The notes under the pieces: generated by a model | Told to the model about the DNA's origin: nothing | Database searches by the model: none | The model's input: only the letters and a program-made list of their open reading frames with translations | From: DAISJI01 sp964559835 | Lineage (GTDB): Bacteria; Acidobacteriota; Terriglobia; Terriglobales; Acidobacteriaceae | Length of the DNA stretch: 64,000 nucleotides | Direction: 5' to 3' | Assembly: GCA_964559835.1 (NCBI GenBank) | Contig: CAZLJE010000005.1 | Span: 124,001 to 188,000 of the forward strand | Shown: in pieces, positions 34,238 through 42,041 of the stretch | Layout of the letters: each line of letters opens with the position of its first letter | Position numbering within the stretch: the stretch's first letter is position 1 | Made by a program: the position numbers and the translations under genes

Positions 34238-36157
34238 TTATGCCATCTTCAGGTCCTGCGTAGGCCGAGGTGTCGGTGTCGCGGAGCCGATGACTGTCAG
34301 TTTCGGGGTTTCCTGCAACGCAGTGAGCAGTTCCCGTGCGATGCGGTCATCGATTGCCGCCGCGTTGTTCACTTCCGCCGGGTAGCGGACCACGATCTCG
34401 ATTCCCCCCTGCGTCAGCCGCACATGACTGCGTGGTTCCGGCGGCGAGACCGGCATGTTCAAAGTTTCCTCCATCTGCCGGTGCTGCTCGTCAATGCTTT
34501 GCTTGTAATCGGCGTACACGCGCTCAACAGCGGCCCGGATCCTCTGCTCAGCCATCTGGTAATCGGTGTCTGGAGCGAAGGTCAACGCAATCTCGTGCCA
34601 CACGAAATTGGTCCCCGGGATCTGCCGGAAGAAACTGGCGGTGGGCTGAAACACGACCGAGTTTGAGAACACGACGATACGCCCGGTGGCGAGTCCCGTG
34701 CTCGCGTCGCCGACCTCCATCAGGTGCAGGCGGATCAGCCCAATGTCGACCACGTCTCCCGTGATCCCCGAGATCTGCACGCGGTCGCCCACGCGCACCC
34801 CGAACTTGCCGATCAGGAAGAAATATCCGGCGATGGCGAGGATCACGTTTTGCAGCGCGACGGCAATACCCGCCGTGATGAGCCCGGCGAACGTCGCCAG
34901 GGACCCGATCTCCGTCGCTAGCGCGAACGCCACCGTGATCGCTATGACAAACCATAGGACGATCCGGCGCAGCAGGAGGAACTGGTAACGCCGTCGCACG
35001 TCGTGGATGTAGCGGAAGATCGCACGCCGCCAGATCTCCGCCAGCACGATGGCGATGACGACCAGCGTCCCAAACAGAACGGCGCGCAACAGCAGTTGCT
35101 TCAACGCCGTTGCTTCCTCGCCACGCACCAGCTCGCGCCAGCGTGTCAGGTTGGCTCCATAGACGTCGAGCAGGACCGATTGCTTCGCCAACGGTAGCGC
35201 GAGTGCGGACAGGCGTTTGAACTGGGCGGCCAGCGACTCCAACTGTTGTTTCTCCTGCTCCAGTTGCGCCGGATCGCTGACATCGGCCTGCTTCGCGAGC
35301 TGCTCCCCTCGATTTGCCGCCTCCGTGAGCTGGGCGACGAATGGCGCGCGGAGGTCTTTCACCGTTGCAGCCATGCTATTGGTCGAGGCAAGGAGTTGGT
35401 CTAGGTTGCGCACCTTCCGGTGCTGCGCGATCAGTTCGGTCAGCAGCGCCAGCGCGCCTCGTACTTCACTCGCCTTTTGTGTTTGGCTGGACGGCGTTAC
35501 CACCGTGTTCGACGCCGCCGTCGCATTATTGGAAGTGGCGGCTTGGAGCTCTGGAACAGCGCGCTCGAGTTGGTCGATCTGTGCTACCAGTCCGCCGCCG
35601 GTGTTGCCGCCTGTGCTCACGAACTGTGCAATGTCGTGCAACGTCCGGCTACGGGCGTTCGCCAGGTCAAGTTCGGCCTGGAGTTCGTCGATCGTCGCCT
35701 GCAACTCCCGGCGCGTAGCTCCGCGCGCGGTCTGCAGCTTCTTCCGGTCTGCTTCCAGTTCCGCTGCCGTCGCGCGCGCCTCGTTCTCGGCATCGTTCGC
35801 CGCCCGCAGCAGGGATTGGTTCGCCGGCGCTGCCGGCGCGGTCGAAGTGGGCGCGGCATTCCCTGCCAGCGTCTGTGCCGCCGCGCGCGCAAAGTCGAAC
35901 GACAGCCGCAGCGCTTGCAGCGAGATCTGTCTGTTGTCGGCCAGGAATAACGCTTCCGCCGGTTCGCTCGCCATCTGCTCCTGGACGGTGATCTGCCGAT
36001 GCCAGTCGATCGACTGCTTCAAGTAACCAATGATCCGCGCAGGATCAAGCGCGGTCGTACCCGCCGGTTGTTGTGCCGCTGCCGCTGACCACATCAGCCC
36101 CACGAGAGCAACGCTCCCGATAAGCGTCCACCCTCGCGCACGCCGTCCTAAATTCAT
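34238..36157 (-). CDS. MscS-family mechanosensitive ion channel with long coiled-coil N-terminus
   Basis: 639 residues. Signal peptide (GSVALVGLMWSAAAAQQ), a periplasmic helical and coiled-coil region (~40-320, rich in Ala, Gln, Glu), several transmembrane helices, then the MscS pore and beta domain (ITAGIAVALQNVILAIAGYFFLI, VGDRVQISGITGDVVDIGLIRLHLM) and a C-terminal alpha/beta domain. The layout resembles MscK/MscM-type large MscS channels, which open on osmotic down-shock; the soluble coiled coil may sense the envelope. Confidence 0.9.
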   Translation of the reverse strand: MNLGRRARGWTLIGSVALVGLMWSAAAAQQPAGTTALDPARIIGYLKQSIDWHRQITVQEQMASEPAEALFLADNRQISLQALRLSFDFARAAAQTLAGNAAPTSTAPAAPANQSLLRAANDAENEARATAAELEADRKKLQTARGATRRELQATIDELQAELDLANARSRTLHDIAQFVSTGGNTGGGLVAQIDQLERAVPELQAATSNNATAASNTVVTPSSQTQKASEVRGALALLTELIAQHRKVRNLDQLLASTNSMAATVKDLRAPFVAQLTEAANRGEQLAKQADVSDPAQLEQEKQQLESLAAQFKRLSALALPLAKQSVLLDVYGANLTRWRELVRGEEATALKQLLLRAVLFGTLVVIAIVLAEIWRRAIFRYIHDVRRRYQFLLLRRIVLWFVIAITVAFALATEIGSLATFAGLITAGIAVALQNVILAIAGYFFLIGKFGVRVGDRVQISGITGDVVDIGLIRLHLMEVGDASTGLATGRIVVFSNSVVFQPTASFFRQIPGTNFVWHEIALTFAPDTDYQMAEQRIRAAVERVYADYKQSIDEQHRQMEETLNMPVSPPEPRSHVRLTQGGIEIVVRYPAEVNNAAAIDDRIARELLTALQETPKLTVIGSATPTPRPTQDLKMA

Positions 36158-36278
36158 GAAAAGCTTGGATGCTACCGGATCGTCTTGTGCAGTCGACGCG
36201 CGTGCGATCGGCCGAATTGCAGTTATCCACTCACCAAATCCTTTTTACTCCGTCTAACCGCGCCAGAAGGAGCTCGAC

Positions 36279-37067
36279 ATGAAGAGGCAAGCATCGGTCC
36301 TGATCGGCATCGTTCTTGGCACGGTCGCCGCGGTGGCGTTGACCGCGAGCGCATCGGCGCAGGAGCTGCGCGAGGAGTTCCACCAGACGTACCCCATCGC
36401 CACGAACGGCTCGATCGCGCTGCATAACCTGAGCGGCGCCGTCCACGTCACCACCTGGAACCAGAACGCGGTCAAGGTCGACGCCATCAAGACCGCCCGC
36501 ACGCAGGAGCGCCTCCAGGAAGCGCGCATCGTGGTCGAGAACACGCCCGACCGCGTCGTCATCCGCACCCGGTATCCGAACCGCGACTGGGACGATGGGG
36601 ATGACCGCGACGGACGCTCGCTCGCATCGGTCGAGTATTCGCTCACCATTCCGGCGGGCGCCTCGCTTGACGAGGTGAAACTGGTCAGCGGCGATGTCGA
36701 GGTCAAAGACGTCGGCGGCGAGGTCCGCGTCTCCACCGTCAGCGGCGACGTCAGCGCCCAGGGCCTGAAGGGGCGCGCCGACATCTCCAGCGTCTCCGGC
36801 AACGTGAAGGTCACGTTTAACCGCGCCTCGTCGCGCATGAACCTGCACTCGGTCAGCGGCGACGTCATCGCCACCCTTCCCTCTGACGCCAGCGTCGAAG
36901 TCAGCGCCAACACTGTGAGCGGCGATATCAGCAACGAGTTCGGCCTTGAAGTCGAGCACGGCAAGTACGTCGGCCACCACCTCACCGGCCAGATCGGCAA
37001 CGGCGACGGGAAGCTCGAACTGCATAGCGTCAGCGGTGAAATCCGCGTCCGCCGCGCCTCTCTCTAA
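36279..37067 (+). CDS. DUF4097-family secreted beta-helix protein
   Basis: 262 residues: signal peptide (VLIGIVLGTVAAVALTASASAQ) and DUF4097/adhesin repeats of about 18-20 residues with an SGDV/SGNV core (LVSGDVEVKDVGGEVRVST, VSGDVSAQGLKGRADISS, VSGDVIATLPSDASVEVS). The repeats predict a right-handed beta-solenoid. Function is unknown; the family is common in Acidobacteriota and often linked to envelope stress. The ribosome site AGAAGGAG is clear. A strong terminator follows. Confidence 0.88.
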   Translation: MKRQASVLIGIVLGTVAAVALTASASAQELREEFHQTYPIATNGSIALHNLSGAVHVTTWNQNAVKVDAIKTARTQERLQEARIVVENTPDRVVIRTRYPNRDWDDGDDRDGRSLASVEYSLTIPAGASLDEVKLVSGDVEVKDVGGEVRVSTVSGDVSAQGLKGRADISSVSGNVKVTFNRASSRMNLHSVSGDVIATLPSDASVEVSANTVSGDISNEFGLEVEHGKYVGHHLTGQIGNGDGKLELHSVSGEIRVRRASL

Positions 37068-37092
37068 AAATCTCTTCTCCTATAGTGACTCG

Positions 37093-37119
37093 GGGACAGC
37101 GCACGCTGTCCCTTTTTTT
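37093..37119 (+). terminator. Rho-independent terminator of the DUF4097 gene
   Basis: GGGACAGCG pairs with CGCTGTCCC around CA, followed by seven T. Confidence 0.92.
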
Positions 37120-37154
37120 GTTTTCCAGGAACCACTGAATTAATCTGAGCAATG

Positions 37155-37177
37155 AAAAAGCCGCTCCGAGGAGCGGC
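37155..37177 (-). terminator. Rho-independent terminator of the PEP-CTERM gene
   Basis: On the minus strand GCCGCTCC pairs with GGAGCGGC around two bases, followed by TTTTT. Confidence 0.88.
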
Positions 37178-37200
37178 GGCACGGATCGGAATGATCTTTC

Positions 37201-37905
37201 CTACATTCTTGCTTTACGCCGGGTGAGCCCAACCAAGGCCGCAATACCCGCACCAAGCAGCACCAGGCCAGCCGGTTCGGGCGTCGTGGCGTACGCAGCG
37301 TTGTTCCAGGAAGAGAAGCCGATGTCAAAGTAAGTGTGGTTCCCGATGTTCAGGCCACTCCACGTGAATATCACAGTTCCTGGAGAGAAGTTCCCTGCAG
37401 CCTGACCGGCAGTGCTGTAGCAGAGAAAGCCGCCCCCGGCGCTGCCGTTGGTGCAGTTCATGAAAGAGCTGCCGCTCAGGGCTTCGCTGGCTCCGCTTGG
37501 CGCACCAGCTCCCTTATTGGCCTGGAAGTTATCGCAAACCTTGGTATGGTCCGTTGGGCAGGGACCCGCCGAAGCCGTCGAGGAAGTAAATGTGTCGGTG
37601 AGAGTCAGAGAAAAAGTGCTGACCGTACCGCCCGTATCGTTAAAGACGCGAAACTGACCCGCGTTCATCGTTTGGATAGAGGTCTGTCCGGCCAACAGCG
37701 ACGTGCCGGCAACCTGGAACCACTGATTGATGGTACTCAGATTGAAGGCTACCGTTCCGTTGTAGCCCAATGTGCCGTTCGTGCTGCACAGTACGCTTCC
37801 GCCGCACGCGGTTGCATTGTCGCCGAACGTTATGATGTTCGACGCTAGGAGTTGGGGCGTGATTGTCAGTGCTGCAACCAGGATTACGAGCGCAATCTTT
37901 CTCAT
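37201..37905 (-). CDS. PEP-CTERM-sorted exported protein
   Basis: 234 residues. Signal peptide (ALVILVAALTITPQLLAS), a Ser/Thr/Gly-rich beta domain with paired cysteines, and a classic C-terminal sorting signal: TTPEPAGLVLLGAG, a hydrophobic helix (IAALVGL) and TRRKARM. Such proteins are processed by exosortase (EpsH) and anchored or released at the surface, often with exopolysaccharide. No exosortase is in this window. A possible sigma-54 promoter lies at 38008-38024. Confidence 0.93.
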   Translation of the reverse strand: MRKIALVILVAALTITPQLLASNIITFGDNATACGGSVLCSTNGTLGYNGTVAFNLSTINQWFQVAGTSLLAGQTSIQTMNAGQFRVFNDTGGTVSTFSLTLTDTFTSSTASAGPCPTDHTKVCDNFQANKGAGAPSGASEALSGSSFMNCTNGSAGGGFLCYSTAGQAAGNFSPGTVIFTWSGLNIGNHTYFDIGFSSWNNAAYATTPEPAGLVLLGAGIAALVGLTRRKARM

Positions 37906-38007
37906 GGTGACCTCGATGATGGCCAGCGAAGAGTCTCCGCAACATCATCGGGTCCTCTGGTTTGCGCTGGTTGACGACAGGCGGGCGAATCACCCCGTCT
38001 CATCGCC

Positions 38008-38024
38008 AGCAATTTCTTGTCCGT
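38008..38024 (-). promoter_or_regulatory. Candidate sigma-54 promoter of the PEP-CTERM gene
   Basis: On the minus strand GGACAAGAAATTGC has GG and GC separated by 10 nt and a TTGC -12 element. The -24 element is only partly like TGGCAC. It lies about 105 nt before the start codon. PEP-CTERM genes are often RpoN-controlled. Confidence 0.45.
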
Positions 38025-38202
38025 TCTAAGATTTTCCAAAAGTAAGAATTTCAGTGACTTTGGTCGGCTGTGCTCGGCTCCAGCGAAGCGGAAGCGCAGA
38101 ATATTTCAGTTTCGCGGAAGCTCATTCGCTCCTTGTCTGCTATCAACACTTCGCGTTGTGGTTGTCGAGGCAGAGGACGGGCGGGTACAGTGGCTACATC
38201 CC

Positions 38203-40164
38203 ATGGGCCGCATTCACGTTTTGTCCGACCAGGTAGCCAACAAGATCGCCGCCGGCGAGGTGGTGGAGCGGCCGGCGTCCGTGTTGAAGGAGCTGCTGGA
38301 GAATTCGATCGACGCGGGCGCCCGACGCATTCGCGTCCAGGTGGAAGGCGGCGGCAAGAAACTCATCCAGATCACCGACGATGGCTGCGGCATGGTGCGC
38401 GACGACGCGCTGCTCGCCTTCGAGCGCCATGCGACCTCGAAGATCCGCAATGCCGACGACCTGCTCTCGATAGCGACCCTTGGGTTTCGCGGGGAGGCGC
38501 TGCCCTCGATCGCATCCGTGTCGCGCCTGCGGCTGGAGACACGCGCGCCGGAAGAGTTTTCCGGGACCGTGGTCGAAGTCGCCGGCGGAAAGATGATGAA
38601 GGTCGAAGAGGCGGGGCTGCCGGCGGGGACGTCGATCACAGTCCGCGACCTCTTTTATTGTGTGCCCGCGCGGCGCAAGTTTTTGCGCAGCGAGAGCACT
38701 GAGCTGTCGCAGATCGCGTCGCTGGTCACCCACTACGCTCTCGCGCATCCGGACAAGCACTTCGAGTTGCATTCGGCGACCAACGCCATGCTGGTTGCCG
38801 CGCCCGTCGAGGGCCACCGCGAACGCGTCTACCAGATCTTCGGACGCGAGACGCTCGACCAGTTGATCCCGCTCGCGGCCATGCTTCCCCTGGCGCGTGT
38901 CGGCCTGCCGCAGCCGCCGCCGTGGAAGAGGCGTGACGAGGACGATTCCGACGAAACCGCTACGCCCGGCGAGTTGCGCGTCCACGGCTTCGTCAGCAAG
39001 CCCGAGATCCAGAAGCTCAACCGCAATTCCATTTTCGTCTTCGTCAACGGACGCCTCATTCGGGACAAGCTCATCCAGCACGCGCTCATGGAGTCGTACC
39101 GTAATATCCTGCCGCCGACAGTTTTTCCGGTCGTGCTGCTCTTCCTCGAGATGCCGCTCGCCGAAGTCGATGTCAATGTCCACCCCTCGAAGGTCGAGGT
39201 GCGGTTCCGGCAGGCTTCGTTCATCCACGATTTCGTGCGTGACTCGGTCCGCGCGGCGCTGATGAAGGCACGCCCCGTGCCGCAGTTCACCCGCGAGATC
39301 TCCGCCCAGCCGACGGCAAGCCCGCACCTCTCGCCGAACCTTTCGCAGGCCGACAACATGTCGGGGGAACTGCCGGCTGGAAGCCAGCGCTATGGCGAAC
39401 TCTTGACGCTGGCACCTCCCGAATTCACGCCGCTGCCCGGCAGTCTGAACTTTCAAGGCGACCCTCTCCAGATCGACGCCAACGCCGCGATCCCTGTCGC
39501 GCGCTTCCCGCGCCAGACCTTCTTCGTTCCCGACGACAACTGCTCGCCCGTGTTGGCCGAAGAGCCTGCGGACGACGTCGCGCCCCTGGCTTCTCTCAAG
39601 CCACTCGGTCAGATTCGGGACAGCTTCATTCTCGCCACCAGCGCCGAAGGGCTCTGGATCATCGACCAGCACGTCGCGCACGAGCGCGTGCTTTTCGAAA
39701 AAGTGTTGAAGCAGCGCGCCACGGCGCAAGTCGAGACGCAACGCCTGCTGATGCCGATCATCATCGAGCTCACGCCGGCGCAGCAGGCCATCTTCGCCGA
39801 GATCTGCGACGAACTGCGCACCAACGGCTTCGACGCCGAGCCTTTCGGGTCGCGCACCATCGCCGTCAAGACCGCGCCAGGCGGCGTGCAGACCGCCGAC
39901 GTCGAGCGCATGCTGCATGAACTGCTCGACCTGCTCCAGCGGGAGGAGCAGCAGATCAACCTGGAGAAGGTCCGGGCACGCATTGCCGCCAGCATTGCCT
40001 GCCACGCCGCCATTAAGATCAACACTCCGCTCACGCAGGACAAAATGGAGTGGCTGCTCCGCGAACTGGCGAAAACCGAGTGTCCGATGTCCTGCCCGCA
40101 TGGTCGTCCGGTGGTGCTGCGGTATTCTGTTATCGACATACAGAAGGCTTTTAAGCGCATCTGA
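38203..40164 (+). CDS. mutL: DNA mismatch repair protein MutL
   Basis: 653 residues. N-terminal GHKL ATPase: VANKIAAGEVVERPASVLKE, ENSIDAGARRI, DDGCGM, RHATSKI, GFRGEAL. Transducer domain: VFVNGRLIRD and DVNVHPSKVEVRF. A Pro/Gln linker (~370-460) leads to the C-terminal dimerisation domain (QIRDSFILATSAEGLWIIDQHVAHER). The C-terminus has CPHGRPVVLRY; QHVAHER here replaces the endonuclease DQHAAHERx(n)E motif order, and nicking activity should be checked. ATG 38203 begins exactly at the conserved MGRIHVL. Confidence 0.96.
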   Translation: MGRIHVLSDQVANKIAAGEVVERPASVLKELLENSIDAGARRIRVQVEGGGKKLIQITDDGCGMVRDDALLAFERHATSKIRNADDLLSIATLGFRGEALPSIASVSRLRLETRAPEEFSGTVVEVAGGKMMKVEEAGLPAGTSITVRDLFYCVPARRKFLRSESTELSQIASLVTHYALAHPDKHFELHSATNAMLVAAPVEGHRERVYQIFGRETLDQLIPLAAMLPLARVGLPQPPPWKRRDEDDSDETATPGELRVHGFVSKPEIQKLNRNSIFVFVNGRLIRDKLIQHALMESYRNILPPTVFPVVLLFLEMPLAEVDVNVHPSKVEVRFRQASFIHDFVRDSVRAALMKARPVPQFTREISAQPTASPHLSPNLSQADNMSGELPAGSQRYGELLTLAPPEFTPLPGSLNFQGDPLQIDANAAIPVARFPRQTFFVPDDNCSPVLAEEPADDVAPLASLKPLGQIRDSFILATSAEGLWIIDQHVAHERVLFEKVLKQRATAQVETQRLLMPIIIELTPAQQAIFAEICDELRTNGFDAEPFGSRTIAVKTAPGGVQTADVERMLHELLDLLQREEQQINLEKVRARIAASIACHAAIKINTPLTQDKMEWLLRELAKTECPMSCPHGRPVVLRYSVIDIQKAFKRI

Positions 40165-40168
40165 GAAT

Positions 40169-40268
40169 CATCTGGTGATCGGTTGGTCTGGTGATCTGAT
40201 GGTCGGCTTTGGATTTGGAGCCGGTTTTCAAATCACCAAATCACCAAATCACCAGATCACCAGATCAC
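40169..40268. repeat. Inverted octamer repeat (TGGTGATC / CAAATCAC, CAGATCAC) between mutL and the AlkZ-like gene
   Basis: The left arm (40169-40203) has TCTGGTGATC-type units. The right arm (40229-40268) has AATCACCA x3 then GATCACCA units at exactly 8 nt. The right arm ends at the ATG of the next gene. Confidence 0.85.
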
Positions 40269-41210
40269 ATGACAGAACTTGAACTCTTACAGCTTCGGCG
40301 CGAAAAGTGGCGGCTGGCCGGCAATCCGGTGCGCACGATCGAGGACGCGCGCGACTTCATCGCCTCGGTCGGCTTCTGCCTGATGTATCCGCTGCCCCGG
40401 AAGGAGCAGCGCGTTCCGGTGCTTGCGCCCACCTTCATCGGCGCGTACGCGGGCGACGATTCCAATCTCCCGACATGGCTGCAGGCTTTTGCCGACCCCC
40501 GCGCGCAGGAAGCGACCGAGCTGATGGTCCGCCTGCTACGTGAAAAGTCGGCGTACGAAATGAAGTTCGGCGAGACCAGCTTTCTGGTTTCGGCGCAGAT
40601 GTTCCCTTACTTCTACGGCCTCATCGGCGACCGCAATCCGCGCCAGCAGGCTGCGCCGGGCAAGCGGTCGGAATATTCGCCGCTCGCGCGCGACGCGTTC
40701 GAAGCCATCCGCGAGCGCGGCAAGCTCACGAAGAAGCAGCTCACCGACATCCTCGGCGGCGCGCCCTCCCCGGCAGCGCTGGACCGTGCCCTCGGCGAGA
40801 TGTGGGCGCGCCTGCGCATTACCCGCGTGGACTACACGCCCGACGGCGGCGCTGCCTGGGACGCTCTCTACCGCTGGTCGCCCGAACCGGTGCGCGAAGG
40901 CGTGAACCTGTCGCTGCCGGAATCGCTTTCGGTGCTCATCGCCAAGTTCCTCGAAATGGCAATCGCCGCCGAGCAGACCGAAGTCGAAGATTTCTTCTCC
41001 CATTTCGTGCCCAAGACGCGCGTGCGTGACGCGTCGAACGCGATGCTCGCCGCGCGCGAATTCACGTTCACCCCGGTCGGAAAGAAAACGATGTTACAGG
41101 TGGCGCATCGGAGGGAAGCGCCATTACCGCGCCGCAACGCTCCCCTCGCCAATCGCCCGATATCGCGGCGTACGCCTTTCAAGACCGGAGGCGGGGCACC
41201 CAAGAAATGA
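40269..41210 (+). CDS. AlkZ/YcaQ-like (HTH_42) winged-helix protein, putative DNA glycosylase relative
   Basis: 313 residues. The pattern of stacked helices with a winged-helix centre (LTKKQLTDILGGAPSPAALDRALGEMWARLRI) resembles the HTH_42/AlkZ superfamily, whose members remove bulky alkyl or crosslinked bases. The QxR/QxQ catalytic motif of true AlkZ is not clear. The C-terminus is a basic disordered tail. It lies between mutL and cmk and overlaps cmk by ATGA, so a repair role fits the context, but this is an inference. Confidence 0.6.
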   Translation: MTELELLQLRREKWRLAGNPVRTIEDARDFIASVGFCLMYPLPRKEQRVPVLAPTFIGAYAGDDSNLPTWLQAFADPRAQEATELMVRLLREKSAYEMKFGETSFLVSAQMFPYFYGLIGDRNPRQQAAPGKRSEYSPLARDAFEAIRERGKLTKKQLTDILGGAPSPAALDRALGEMWARLRITRVDYTPDGGAAWDALYRWSPEPVREGVNLSLPESLSVLIAKFLEMAIAAEQTEVEDFFSHFVPKTRVRDASNAMLAAREFTFTPVGKKTMLQVAHRREAPLPRRNAPLANRPISRRTPFKTGGGAPKK

Positions 41211-41896
41211 CCGACACTCCACGCAAACTCGTCATTGCGATCGACGGTCCCGCCGGCGCCGGCAAGAGCACCATCGCTTCCCGCCTGGCGCGCAAGTTCG
41301 GCTACGTCAATCTTGAGACTGGGGCGATGTACCGCGCCCTGGCGCTAAAGGCCATCGAGCGCGATATCGGCTTCGACGACGAAGCGGGCCTTCTCGACTT
41401 GGCCACGCGCTCGAAGATCGAACTCCAGCCGCGCCTCGACGGCAACCGCGTCCTGCTCGACGGCCGCGATGTCAGCAACCGCATCCGCGAACGCGATGTC
41501 ACCGAAGGTGCGTCGAAGGTTTCCGTCCATCCCCTCGTGCGCGAGTGGATGGTCGACCGCCAGCGCGAGATGGGTGAGCAGGGCGGCGTCGTCATGGAAG
41601 GTCGCGACATCGGCACGAAAGTCTTCCCCAATGCAGAGGTCAAGATCTTCCTCGAAGCCGATCCCGCCGTCCGCGTCGAGCGTCGCATGAAGCAACGCCA
41701 GGCTCCTCCTGAGAACGCCCCGAATATCGCCGCCGAATTGCGCGACCGCGACCACCGCGACAGCAACCGCGCCGCCTCACCGCTCGTCGCCGCGGTAGAC
41801 GCGGTCGTCCTCGACTCCACGCACCTCAGCATCGACGACGTCGTCGCCCGCGCCGAAGAACTGGTCAATCACGCCCTCCGCGGGAATCACTCCTAG
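41207..41896 (+). CDS. cmk: Cytidylate kinase
   Basis: 229 residues. P-loop IDGPAGAGKSTIASRLA, then NLETGAMYRALALKA, the substrate-binding part ERDVTEGASKVSVHPLVR, EGRDIGTKVFPNAEVKIFLEA and the DRDHRDSNRAASPL lid. It makes CDP/dCDP from CMP/dCMP. The ATG overlaps the stop of the AlkZ-like gene (ATGA). Confidence 0.96.
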   Translation: MTDTPRKLVIAIDGPAGAGKSTIASRLARKFGYVNLETGAMYRALALKAIERDIGFDDEAGLLDLATRSKIELQPRLDGNRVLLDGRDVSNRIRERDVTEGASKVSVHPLVREWMVDRQREMGEQGGVVMEGRDIGTKVFPNAEVKIFLEADPAVRVERRMKQRQAPPENAPNIAAELRDRDHRDSNRAASPLVAAVDAVVLDSTHLSIDDVVARAEELVNHALRGNHS

Positions 41897-42041
41897 CACC
41901 CGCTGTTCGCTTCTGAACGCACTTATCCCATTCTTGGACGTGTACTAGCCAGGCTTGCCTGGCGACACGCGCGTTTCCATCATAAGAATCAACTTATTCC
42001 GACGCTGCGCGTTGGCACTCCACGTGCGTCGGTACACCGAT

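Noticed and set aside
37906..38202. c-di-GMP riboswitch upstream of the PEP-CTERM gene
   Set aside because: A GCGCAAACC stretch looked similar, but the paired GGGACGCAAAGCC half and the stems are missing.
38194..40101. Long open frame opposite mutL (~635 codons)
   Set aside because: It mirrors the GC-rich third positions of mutL, has no domain signature and is rich in Arg/His/Gln. It is a shadow.
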